Positions 1-6,108 of a stretch of 9,821 bases of DNA are shown here, in pieces. This stretch comes from UBA8438 sp963934795. Lineage in GTDB: Bacteria > Acidobacteriota > Vicinamibacteria > Vicinamibacterales > UBA8438. Location of the stretch: assembly GCA_963934795.1 (NCBI GenBank), contig CAWWAF010000128.1:1-9821 (forward strand), written 5' to 3'. A program made the translations under genes and the position numbers. The first letter of the stretch is position 1. Every line of letters begins with the position of its first letter. Below the pieces are notes generated by a model that saw only the letters and a program-made list of their open reading frames with translations, was not told the DNA's origin and did no database searches.

Positions 1-2
1 TA

Positions 3-422
3 GTTGAAGCAGCTGGACACGAGCGCGTTCCAGGGCCTGCCCGACGCGCTTCCGCACGGCGGCGCGAGCACGATCGCGCTCAGGGCCCATTCGACGGGAC
101 CTGCAGCACGCCAGACGGGGAAATGCCCATCGTCGTCTCCAATATCAGCGACGGCGGCTGTTTCGTGGCGCAACCGAATAATGTCAATCTACACATCGAA
201 TTACCGAATGGCGAGCCGATCATTGCCGCAGCGGAAGTCTTGAGCGCCGATCCCCGGCAGGGGTTTGCTGTCGTGTTCCTGGACGCCAACGCGCCTGGAA
301 CAGCGATAGAACCATCGGCACCCGAACCGGTGTCCCAACGAGCGGCCCCTGCAATACTGAACCCCGATGCGCAGATCGACGCACCGCCCACACCCGTTGG
401 CGTCATGGCCAACGACTGGTAG
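3..422 (+). CDS. PilZ-domain protein, C-terminal part (cut by left edge)
   Basis: The frame is open from the first bases and ends at TAG 420-422, leaving 139 visible residues; the start lies outside the window. Both PilZ signature elements are present in the right order: RxxxR at visible residues 21-25 (REHDR) and (D/N)xSxxG at 47-52 (NISDGG), followed by a beta-strand pattern to about residue 94 (LHIELPNG, then FAVVFLD). PilZ domains bind cyclic di-GMP through these two elements and control motility, surface polysaccharide or secretion, usually in the cytoplasm or as part of larger proteins. The last 45 residues are rich in Ala and Pro and look disordered. An ATG at 123 would remove the RxxxR motif, so it is not the start. 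The target cannot be inferred. Domain call fairly sure; overall architecture unknown because the N-terminus is missing. Confidence 0.75.
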   Translation, partial: VEAAGHERVPGPARRASARRREHDRAQGPFDGTCSTPDGEMPIVVSNISDGGCFVAQPNNVNLHIELPNGEPIIAAAEVLSADPRQGFAVVFLDANAPGTAIEPSAPEPVSQRAAPAILNPDAQIDAPPTPVGVMANDW

Positions 423-450
423 GCCACGAACATCGTCACCCGACACGAAA

Positions 451-491
451 ACAGGCCGACACACGCCAGCGGGTGGCGTGTGTCGGCCTGT
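451..491. terminator. Perfect 18-bp inverted repeat, probable bidirectional terminator
   Basis: Arms 451-468 and 474-491 are exact reverse complements (ACAGGCCGACACACGCCA) around a 5-nt loop. The repeat sits between the convergent PilZ gene (stop at 422) and the secreted-protein gene (stop at 520). On the - strand the stem is followed by a short T-run (TTTT then CGTG); on + there is no T tract. It fits a shared terminator working best for the - strand gene. The stem is longer than most intrinsic terminators, so another role for the palindrome cannot be excluded. Confidence 0.7.
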
Positions 492-519
492 CGTGATCGT
501 GAACGAAGCGTTAGCCGGA

Positions 520-1497
520 CTACGGTCGAAGTTCGCGTCCCAGCAACTCAAGTTCCCGCGCACCGCCGAGAATACCCTCGAGGCCGATATTACCCTCGTG
601 ACAGGCATACTCAAAGAGGGCGCCGTCAGTACGTCGCAGCGGCATCATCACCGAGTACGGCGCCGTGTACACAGTAGGGTCCGTCACCGTGTACTCGTAG
701 GCGACGGTATCGGGGTCAATGCGTGTGAGACGTTCGACGAGATGCATATTAGGCGAGGTCAACCCGCTGCTTCCACCCGCAAACTGATCCGTTTCGATGA
801 CCAATGTCTCGCCCTCCCATCTGCCGCGCGACACGCCGCTGTACTGCGAAAACGGCACCTCGGACGAATCGTCGATCGGAATGACTCGCGCGTTGTGCAC
901 CATCTCATTGAGAATGGTCACATATCCCGGAGTCTGGAAGATCATCACGTTGTTGTTGTAGGCGCTTGACCGCATGGGCGGGCCTGCGTTGAAACCCATG
1001 ATGCAGCGATCACCCGTGCTCCGCTCCTCATGCGAGTCATAGCGGTGCAGCTCAGTGTGAGCGCGCCGTTCGGCTGCGGCCAACGTCGCCGCCTCCGTTC
1101 TCGCCGGCAGCCGACCATTGGGAGGGTCGACCACGAGCGACGTCCGTTTATCGGCCGTCAACTCGATACCGCGCTCATACCAAAATTCGTTATATGACAG
1201 CACCCCACCGTCGGCCCGCGGCGCATATCCGCCTGAGCCCTTTTCCGGGTCAAAGAGGTCGCGATTCTGACGTGTGCGCTCAGACGCCTCGAACGCGGCG
1301 GCCGTTTCCGCATCAAGCGTCTCCTGATCCGCAAACTGGCTGGGACGCTCGAATGGTGTAATCGTTCGAAACGTAAAGGTCCCGGACACGTCAGGCTGGC
1401 CATCGGGTGTGCGCATCGACTGCGCCGTGGCCGACACCGGCACAAGTGCCAGCGCCATAGCCGCGGCCAGGGACGCCGTCAGAACTGTGTTTGTCAT
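520..1497 (-). CDS. Secreted protein of unknown function (acidobacterial 'TPDGQPD...FEYACHEGN' family)
   Basis: Predicted 325 residues. ATG at 1497 is chosen because GGAG (1505-1508) lies 7 nt upstream and because it begins directly with a Sec signal peptide: short n-region, hydrophobic residues 7-22, cleavage probably after ATA-Q at about 26. The frame stays open to 1776, but that extension only puts unlikely sequence ahead of the signal peptide. The mature part has blocks I associate with a large uncharacterised family common in Acidobacteriota: RTPDGQPDVSG (29-39), RTSLVVDPPNGRLP (118-131), YNNNVMIFQTPGYV (180-193), SRGRWEGETLVIET (223-236), HLVERLTRIDPDTVAYEYTV (252-271) and FEYACHEGN (295-303). 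Two cysteines (165, 299) could form a disulfide. No catalytic motif is recognised. The gene appears monocistronic, 239 nt downstream of the racemase-like gene and ending before the 451-491 hairpin. Gene sure; function unknown. Confidence 0.85.
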   Translation of the reverse strand: MTNTVLTASLAAAMALALVPVSATAQSMRTPDGQPDVSGTFTFRTITPFERPSQFADQETLDAETAAAFEASERTRQNRDLFDPEKGSGGYAPRADGGVLSYNEFWYERGIELTADKRTSLVVDPPNGRLPARTEAATLAAAERRAHTELHRYDSHEERSTGDRCIMGFNAGPPMRSSAYNNNVMIFQTPGYVTILNEMVHNARVIPIDDSSEVPFSQYSGVSRGRWEGETLVIETDQFAGGSSGLTSPNMHLVERLTRIDPDTVAYEYTVTDPTVYTAPYSVMMPLRRTDGALFEYACHEGNIGLEGILGGARELELLGRELRP

Positions 1498-1736
1498 CTC
1501 ATATCTCCAGTGGGCGCCAATCGGCCGCTCATCGAAACGATCAGCTGGTGGCGGATGAAGTCCATCTATGGTGTCCGGTCGGTATGCGACGTCACGCGCG
1601 GCTCTCAAGAACCAGCTCGCTCGCGCCACGTAGCATCCCCGCCCAGGATTGGCACTCTCCTGAGTCAACAGAGTAGATGGCCCTGCGATCAAACGCAAGA
1701 CATCACCCACTATTCTCGCCCATTGACCGACGCCGG
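1498..1736. other. Intergenic spacer upstream of the secreted-protein gene
   Basis: This 239-bp gap lies between two - strand genes. It holds the ribosome binding site of the downstream gene (1505-1508) and presumably its promoter, but I found no convincing -35/-10 pair and no strong hairpin. ORFs crossing it on either strand look like noise. The length suggests that the secreted-protein gene is transcribed independently of the racemase-like gene. Confidence 0.4.
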
Positions 1737-2831
1737 CTACGACACCAGATGCGCTGCCACCGCATCTTCGTTCCATTCGATCCCCACGCCCGGCACATCA
1801 GGAATGTGCACGCGCCCGTTTCGCACGGCGAATGGCTGTCGAAGAATCGGGTCCGCCCAACTCTGCCATTCCAGCCAATGAGCCGTCTCCGTCACGCGCA
1901 TGACATGCGCGGCGACCTCGGGGTACAGATGCGTGGACATCGGCACGCCGGCCGCGCCGGCGATAGCAGCCGCCCGCAGCCAACCCGTCACACCGCCGAT
2001 CCGCATGAAATCAGGCATAACGAGGTCGCAGGCGCCCATCTGCAGCGCGCGGTGCAGTGCACGCGGACCGTAGAAATTTTCGCCGAGTTGGATCGGCGTC
2101 TTGAGCGCAGCGGTCAGTTTCTGATAGCCGTCGAGGTCGTCGTAGACGATCGGTTCCTCGATCCAGGTCAGCCCGGCGTCGTCGATACGGTGACACCGGT
2201 CCATCGCATCAGCGAGGTCCAGCCCCTGGTTGAAGTCGACCATGAGACGTACGTCGTCGCCGACGCGCGCACGCACCCCGTCGATCGTGGCCAGGTCGTC
2301 GGCGATGCGGTCGCGCCCCAACCGCAACTTCAGTGCTGTAAAGCCCCCTTCATCGAGCAGCACCGCCGCTTCATCGGCCACAACCGCCGGGTCCTGCAAC
2401 CACAGCCCGTTGCTGTTGTAGGCCGGCACGCTGCCGATGGAGCCGCCGAGAAGACGGCACAACGGCTGGTCCGCCGCCTTGGCCAGCGCATCCCACGCGG
2501 CCATATCGAGACCGGCCACGGCAATCCCCGCCAGACCTTCGTACCCGACGAACTGCAACGACTTTCTCGCCGACTCGTACAGGTCGGTCGGCGCCACGGG
2601 ATGCCCCCTGAGCAAGTCGCCCAGATCGTGCAATGCTGGCACGAGGTACCGCATCGTCCTCGGGGTATACGGCTCGAGGTAACTCCTCCCGACAATGCCC
2701 TCCTCGGTCATCAGATCGATGAGGATCAACGGCCACTCAGTAATCGTGGCGATCCGGGCAACAACCGGTCGCTCCAGCGTCAGCAGGACCGGACGGGCAG
2801 TGAGGCTACGAATGGTCAGTGTCTGGGGCAT
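1737..2831 (-). CDS. Enolase-superfamily enzyme, mandelate racemase-like
   Basis: Cytosolic protein of 364 residues, the usual length for the mandelate racemase (MR) group, with a capping domain (about 1-125) and a TIM barrel. The C-terminal two thirds match MR from memory over long blocks (LMVDFNQGLD 197-206, WIEEP 223-227, RIGGVTGW 277-284, HWLE 318-321, PDVPGVGI 344-351). Metal ligands are D199, E225 and E251 (MR D195, E221, E247). The His/Asp dyad is H301/D274 (MR H297/D270), and E321 matches E317. The second-strand KxK is K168-L-R170, so the lysine equivalent to MR K166 is arginine. The enzyme should abstract a proton alpha to a carboxylate with Mg2+, as a racemase or acid-sugar/hydroxyacid dehydratase; the substrate is unknown. 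It starts 15 nt after the phosphatase gene with only a weak Shine-Dalgarno (GGTGG), suggesting translational coupling. Family sure, reaction open. Confidence 0.9.
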   Translation of the reverse strand: MPQTLTIRSLTARPVLLTLERPVVARIATITEWPLILIDLMTEEGIVGRSYLEPYTPRTMRYLVPALHDLGDLLRGHPVAPTDLYESARKSLQFVGYEGLAGIAVAGLDMAAWDALAKAADQPLCRLLGGSIGSVPAYNSNGLWLQDPAVVADEAAVLLDEGGFTALKLRLGRDRIADDLATIDGVRARVGDDVRLMVDFNQGLDLADAMDRCHRIDDAGLTWIEEPIVYDDLDGYQKLTAALKTPIQLGENFYGPRALHRALQMGACDLVMPDFMRIGGVTGWLRAAAIAGAAGVPMSTHLYPEVAAHVMRVTETAHWLEWQSWADPILRQPFAVRNGRVHIPDVPGVGIEWNEDAVAAHLVS

Positions 2832-2840
2832 GGCTACACC

Positions 2841-2856
2841 ACCGGGTCACCCCGGT
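2841..2856 (-). promoter_or_regulatory. Small hairpin with GNRA loop over the phosphatase stop codon
   Basis: On the - strand ACCGGG-GTGA-CCCGGT forms a 6-bp perfect stem with a GTGA (GNRA-type) loop. The loop contains the phosphatase TGA stop (2847-2849). The 3' arm overlaps the only purine-rich stretch (GGTGG) ahead of the racemase-like ATG at 2831. Ribosomes ending the upstream gene would open the stem, which fits translational coupling. This is an inference; a 6-bp GC stem can arise by chance. Confidence 0.35.
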
Positions 2857-4490
2857 CTCGGGAGCTCGGTCTGATAGAACGGTTCCAGCTGGTCTATGGC
2901 GAGCAGCGATTCTCGGTCGACGTCCCACTTGAACTGCCGCAGCACCATTCGGTCAGGCAGAAAATCAACCAGCGTGAAGCCGTGATCCTCGATCGGCGCT
3001 ACAGACTCCTCTATATCGAGGTGCGCGGGTGTGGTCGCCCCAATGCCGCGGACGACCGACGGAAAGCCTCGAATGGAGGTACCGATGGGGCCGCTGAGCA
3101 CCGTGGTAATTGGGCGCGCGCTCAGGTTCACCGCTCCGGCCCGATGCATACGGCCCACGCCAACCGCGTGCAGGTCTCCACTAATGATCACCGGAGCCCG
3201 ACCCGGCTGGGTACCGATCGCCTGGGCCAGTCGGTCGTGCTGCCGTAGCCACCCCTCTTGCCAATAGGGCTTGGCGATCGCCGTCGTCAGTGCGCCGTTC
3301 TCCCGGTCTAGAAAATCGGGATACCACTCACCCCATTTTCCCGCGCTCCACCCGAACGGATTCGAGGGGGCATGCACCAGATGGCCCACCCCCGACGCCC
3401 GCGTCCGTTCCAGCAACCAGCGCTCCACCTGCGGGTCGACGAACACGGCGTTCGGGCCGCCGAGGTTCATGGTGCGTCGCACATCGTAGAGCAGAACCTC
3501 GGCCAGATTGCCGTATCGCAAGGAGCCAAAGCTCTCCGACAGGTCTCCGCGGTCGGTGGCGGACGACCAGGGCAGTCCGGCCGGACGCCTCGCGTCAGGA
3601 AGAAACTCGGGGTAGTACAGCTGTTGCGTCGCGCGCGCGAGCTGAAGCTGAAACCATGGAACCGGGAAGCTGGCGATGTCGTCGGTCACGGCATCGTTCT
3701 CCCAATGATCGTGGTCATCCTGAAGGAAGAACATCGGCGTCGACCGGAAGTCACTGCCGTAGACGGGCACGATCTGGGGCCCCGCCGCCGCCTTCATCGC
3801 CGTCTCGTTGCTCGCCCCGAACACCGTATCGGAGAAGTCGAAGTTCGACCGTCGCCCGCTGGGGCTCAATTGGCCGGCGTTGTCACCCTGCCAGGTATGC
3901 AGGTCCCAGTAGATGTGGTCCCCGTTGGCGACGGCGGCATCTGGTGCGAAGGACAGGGCGCGGCGGAGCAACCGGTTGCGAATAACGGTTGGCAGGAACC
4001 CCGCACGCTGGCCGATCCCGTCATAGGAGCCACCGGGTCCGCCGGCACAGGTAAAGAACAGCAGGCGGAACCGATCCGGCCGCGCATCCGGTGCCGGGAA
4101 CGTGGACAGCGGCCACGGTTCGCACAACGCGCGTCCGTCCGCGGCTTCCAGCGAGAGCGTGTATCGACGTCCGGGCTCAAGGTCGGTGGCGTAAAACTGC
4201 CAGTGCTCTCCCGCTGTGTCGTTCATGCGACCGGGGATAGTAGCGGAACCGACTCGCAGGGTTGGAGCGGCAGCGAGAGCTCGGTCGAACGACGCCTTGA
4301 GCAGCAAGCGCGAGTCACTGACGGTCGGCAAGAGATGCCGCACCTGCCCGGTATCCCAGTCCTGCACAGCCGGCGGGGCCCCTTGCTCCGCCATCTCGCC
4401 GAGCGGCAACCGTCCGAAGACCGCCGCGCCCATCGCGCCGGCTGTGCCGGACAAGAACCGCCGACGATCCACGCACCATCGCTTCGTCAT
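2847..4490 (-). CDS. Tat-exported PhoD-like metallophosphatase/phosphodiesterase
   Basis: Predicted 547 residues. ATG at 4490 is preferred over one 16 codons upstream because GGAGG (4497-4501) lies 6 nt before it and because it puts the twin-arginine motif DRRRFLSG (8-15) at the N-terminus, ahead of a hydrophobic stretch (16-26). Residues about 55-132 look like the Fn3-type domain preceding the catalytic domain in PhoD proteins. The metallophosphatase core follows: FFTC with C148 (PhoD proteins usually have FASC), NGDHIY (189-194), DDHDHWEND (258-266, matching the WDDHExxxN block), and SGDLH (437-441). PhoD enzymes use Ca2+ and Fe3+ and hydrolyse phosphomono- or diesters outside the cytoplasm, releasing phosphate. 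The DDHD form, with Asp after His and no Trp before the block, departs slightly from the consensus, so substrate range may differ. First gene of a two-gene unit with the racemase-like enzyme. Confidence 0.88.
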   Translation of the reverse strand: MTKRWCVDRRRFLSGTAGAMGAAVFGRLPLGEMAEQGAPPAVQDWDTGQVRHLLPTVSDSRLLLKASFDRALAAAPTLRVGSATIPGRMNDTAGEHWQFYATDLEPGRRYTLSLEAADGRALCEPWPLSTFPAPDARPDRFRLLFFTCAGGPGGSYDGIGQRAGFLPTVIRNRLLRRALSFAPDAAVANGDHIYWDLHTWQGDNAGQLSPSGRRSNFDFSDTVFGASNETAMKAAAGPQIVPVYGSDFRSTPMFFLQDDHDHWENDAVTDDIASFPVPWFQLQLARATQQLYYPEFLPDARRPAGLPWSSATDRGDLSESFGSLRYGNLAEVLLYDVRRTMNLGGPNAVFVDPQVERWLLERTRASGVGHLVHAPSNPFGWSAGKWGEWYPDFLDRENGALTTAIAKPYWQEGWLRQHDRLAQAIGTQPGRAPVIISGDLHAVGVGRMHRAGAVNLSARPITTVLSGPIGTSIRGFPSVVRGIGATTPAHLDIEESVAPIEDHGFTLVDFLPDRMVLRQFKWDVDRESLLAIDQLEPFYQTELPRPG

Positions 4491-4496
4491 TGCCTG

Positions 4497-4501
4497 CCTC
4501 C
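4497..4501 (-). promoter_or_regulatory. Ribosome binding site GGAGG fixing the phosphatase start
   Basis: GGAGG on the - strand, 6 nt before ATG 4490. It decides between this start and the in-frame ATG at 4538, which would place extra residues ahead of the Tat signal and would start upstream of the predicted promoter. Confidence 0.7.
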
Positions 4502-4508
4502 GGGACCG

Positions 4509-4538
4509 ATTATAAGCAGTGTCCGGGTCGAGGGTCAC
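4509..4538 (-). promoter_or_regulatory. Probable sigma70-type promoter of the phosphatase/racemase-like operon
   Basis: On the - strand GTGACC (4533-4538, 4 of 6 to TTGACA), an 18-nt spacer and a perfect TATAAT (4509-4514). Transcription would start near 4502, giving a very short leader of about 12 nt that begins at the Shine-Dalgarno. A perfect -10 is rare by chance in such GC-rich DNA. No phosphate-regulon box is evident. Confidence 0.45.
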
Positions 4539-4592
4539 CAGGGAACGATATGATGGTCACGCCTCCTCGCCCACGAGACACGGAGAGACGCC

Positions 4593-5126
4593 ATGCTGTA
4601 TCGACCACACGTGTGGACACCTCGCCTCGGCATCCTTGTCACCCTCCTCGTTGCATCCGTCTCACACGCCGCCGCTCAGACTGGTCAGCCGTCCGACGCA
4701 GTGCGTGCCGTCGTCGAAGGCACCTGGGAGCTTGTCGAGTGGCACGTCGGAGACCGCGTGCTGCGTCCGCCAGAGATGGACGGGCGGTGGATGGTACATG
4801 ATGGACTCGTGATGGCGACTCGCCACCGCGAAGGCCGAGACGGGTTCGAGTCGACCGCCGGCTATGGCACCTACGCGTGGGGCCCTAGCAGCTGGACCTA
4901 CGGCTACGATCGGTCTGCCGATCGGCGCGGACAGACTGCGGATGAGGCCCTGCTTCAAGTGACCGTTATTCCGCAGCGCGTGTTCAAGATCACCCGCGAG
5001 GGCGACCACGTGATCATGGAAGATGCGGACCAGACGCTGCGGTGGGACTACGACATTCCCGGACGAACCTTCTTGCTGATGGGTCGCGACCGCCGGGTGA
5101 TTCGTAAATACCGACGGGTCGACTAG
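4593..5126 (+). CDS. Secreted lipocalin-like domain protein
   Basis: Predicted 177 residues from ATG 4593, with GGAG (4582-4585) 7 nt upstream. A Sec signal peptide covers about 1-29 (hydrophobic 12-25, cleavage near HAAAQ). The mature part is a single small beta-rich domain beginning GTWELVEW (43-50), the G-x-W opening of lipocalin-like barrels. It continues through short strands (RWMVHDGLVMATRH 65-78; YGTYAWGPSSWTYGY 91-105; LQVTVIPQRVFKITREGDH 121-139) and ends in RVIRKYRRVD. It has no cysteines. Such proteins bind small hydrophobic ligands or act structurally in the envelope; no ligand can be read here. It is divergent from the phosphatase operon across 102 bp and convergent with the Ig-like gene. 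A TATGAT at 4549-4554 could be its -10, without a good -35. Domain assignment is moderate and rests on the opening motif and strand pattern. Confidence 0.75.
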   Translation: MLYRPHVWTPRLGILVTLLVASVSHAAAQTGQPSDAVRAVVEGTWELVEWHVGDRVLRPPEMDGRWMVHDGLVMATRHREGRDGFESTAGYGTYAWGPSSWTYGYDRSADRRGQTADEALLQVTVIPQRVFKITREGDHVIMEDADQTLRWDYDIPGRTFLLMGRDRRVIRKYRRVD

Positions 5127-5129
5127 TCC

Positions 5130-5145
5130 GGCTCCTCAGAGAGCC
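5130..5145. terminator. Weak hairpin in the convergent gap
   Basis: GGCTC (5130-5134) and GAGCC (5141-5145) can pair around a 6-nt loop in the 33-bp gap between two convergent genes. There is no T tract on either side. It is the only candidate terminator here and a poor one. Confidence 0.25.
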
Positions 5146-5159
5146 ATCACACGACAGAG

Positions 5160-6089
5160 TCACGGCGTGACAGTGACGATGACATCCTGAGCCGTGAAAA
5201 GCGCTCCATCGCTGGCGAGCGCCCGCAGCACATATGTCCCAGGCTCTTCGAATATAGCCACGGCTTCCCACTTCCCGTCAGGCGGCACGGGCGGGATCTC
5301 GAACGGGGGCGACCAGGGCGAATTCGCGTAGGGGCGGGTGTCCTGCCACACCTTCATCTGCGGCGGCTCAAACGTGACATCGCCAGCACCGCGATAGACG
5401 AACCACGACAAGCGCAGCCCGTTCGGACTCCCCGGCACGACCTGCTGGGGGCGACGGTAGGCCGGGTGTCGTTCGCTCCGAGTCCGTGGCGTGCTTGGCC
5501 GCAGCGTCACGCCGGCTTTGGTCGACGACGGGATACCGTCCGCGTCGGTCGCGAACGCCACCAGCGGGAGTCCCTCCCCCACTCGCACGCGGCGCCGCTG
5601 ATCAACACCCAGGGTGACCTCCGGGGGCTCGTTCCACTGCCAGTCCTGGCTCACACCGCCGCGATTCGCGCCGACTTCGGTGCCGATGACCTGCTTATCG
5701 ACAAGATAGTCCGTCCGGAGCGAGGCATACGCACGATGCGTGGTCCCGTGCGTCGTCAACGTCCAAACCAGCTCCTGGTCACCGAAGTCTGCGGGCACTT
5801 GCACCTCAAACAGGAACATGTTTCGGCGCGGCAAGAAATGCGATGGCTGTCCCCGATCCGGTCCGCCTGGCTCAATCCGGTTATCAGGCCCGATCGGCAC
5901 GTCGAGCTCTTCCGCCCAGTTGTCGTTCATGTAGCCGAAGAAGAGCGTGTAGGTGCGGTCGTCGTTCTGCCACCAGCCCTCGAATGCCGGCGACACGCTC
6001 TGGCCGCTCGAGTAGGTGAGCTGGGCGCCCGCTGCGCCTGGCATCAGCAGCATGACGAGCGCGCTCACGCGGAGGAATCGACGATGCAT
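5160..6089 (-). CDS. Secreted protein of unknown function with C-terminal Ig-like region
   Basis: Predicted 309 residues from ATG 6089; the frame is open to 6170, but only this start begins with a Sec signal peptide (MHRRFLRVSALVMLL, cleavage near AGAQ, 20-23). The Shine-Dalgarno is weak: GGGG 9 nt upstream, GAGG only 2 nt upstream. The start lies 19 nt after the stop of the cytochrome/monooxygenase gene, so the two are almost certainly cotranscribed and perhaps coupled. The N-terminal half has recognisable blocks, SPAFEGWWQNDDRTYTLFFG (33-52), RRNMFLFEVQVPADFGDQEL (88-107) and WTLTTHGTTHRAYASL (109-124), that I associate with uncharacterised acidobacterial proteins. The C-terminal part (about 155-309) resembles an Ig-like/PKD sandwich: PEVTLGVD, a region rich in Arg and Pro at 197-222, then GKWEAVAIFEEPGTYVLRAL (272-291) and DVIVTVTP at the end. 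No cysteines. No catalytic motif; it may be a partner or ligand-binding subunit of the upstream product. Confidence 0.82.
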   Translation of the reverse strand: MHRRFLRVSALVMLLMPGAAGAQLTYSSGQSVSPAFEGWWQNDDRTYTLFFGYMNDNWAEELDVPIGPDNRIEPGGPDRGQPSHFLPRRNMFLFEVQVPADFGDQELVWTLTTHGTTHRAYASLRTDYLVDKQVIGTEVGANRGGVSQDWQWNEPPEVTLGVDQRRRVRVGEGLPLVAFATDADGIPSSTKAGVTLRPSTPRTRSERHPAYRRPQQVVPGSPNGLRLSWFVYRGAGDVTFEPPQMKVWQDTRPYANSPWSPPFEIPPVPPDGKWEAVAIFEEPGTYVLRALASDGALFTAQDVIVTVTP

Positions 6090-6108
6090 AGCCTCGTACC
6101 CCAGTGCC

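Noticed and set aside
4..243. Alternative 79-residue frame at the left edge on +
   Set aside because: Begins at a TTG and overlaps the PilZ frame, which has both RxxxR and NxSxxG motifs.
1677..3248. 523-residue open frame on + antisense to the racemase-like and phosphatase genes
   Set aside because: The - strand frames there encode clear enzyme families with intact active sites. The antisense product is rich in Arg, His and Gln, lacks domain-like patterns, spans two genes and starts in noise: a high-GC shadow.
3372..4553. 393-residue open frame on + antisense to the phosphatase gene
   Set aside because: Same pattern of a high-GC shadow; no motif or ribosome site, and it crosses the phosphatase promoter.
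4519..4812. Small + frames around the start of the lipocalin-like gene
   Set aside because: They lack the ribosome site and signal peptide found in the chosen frame at 4593.
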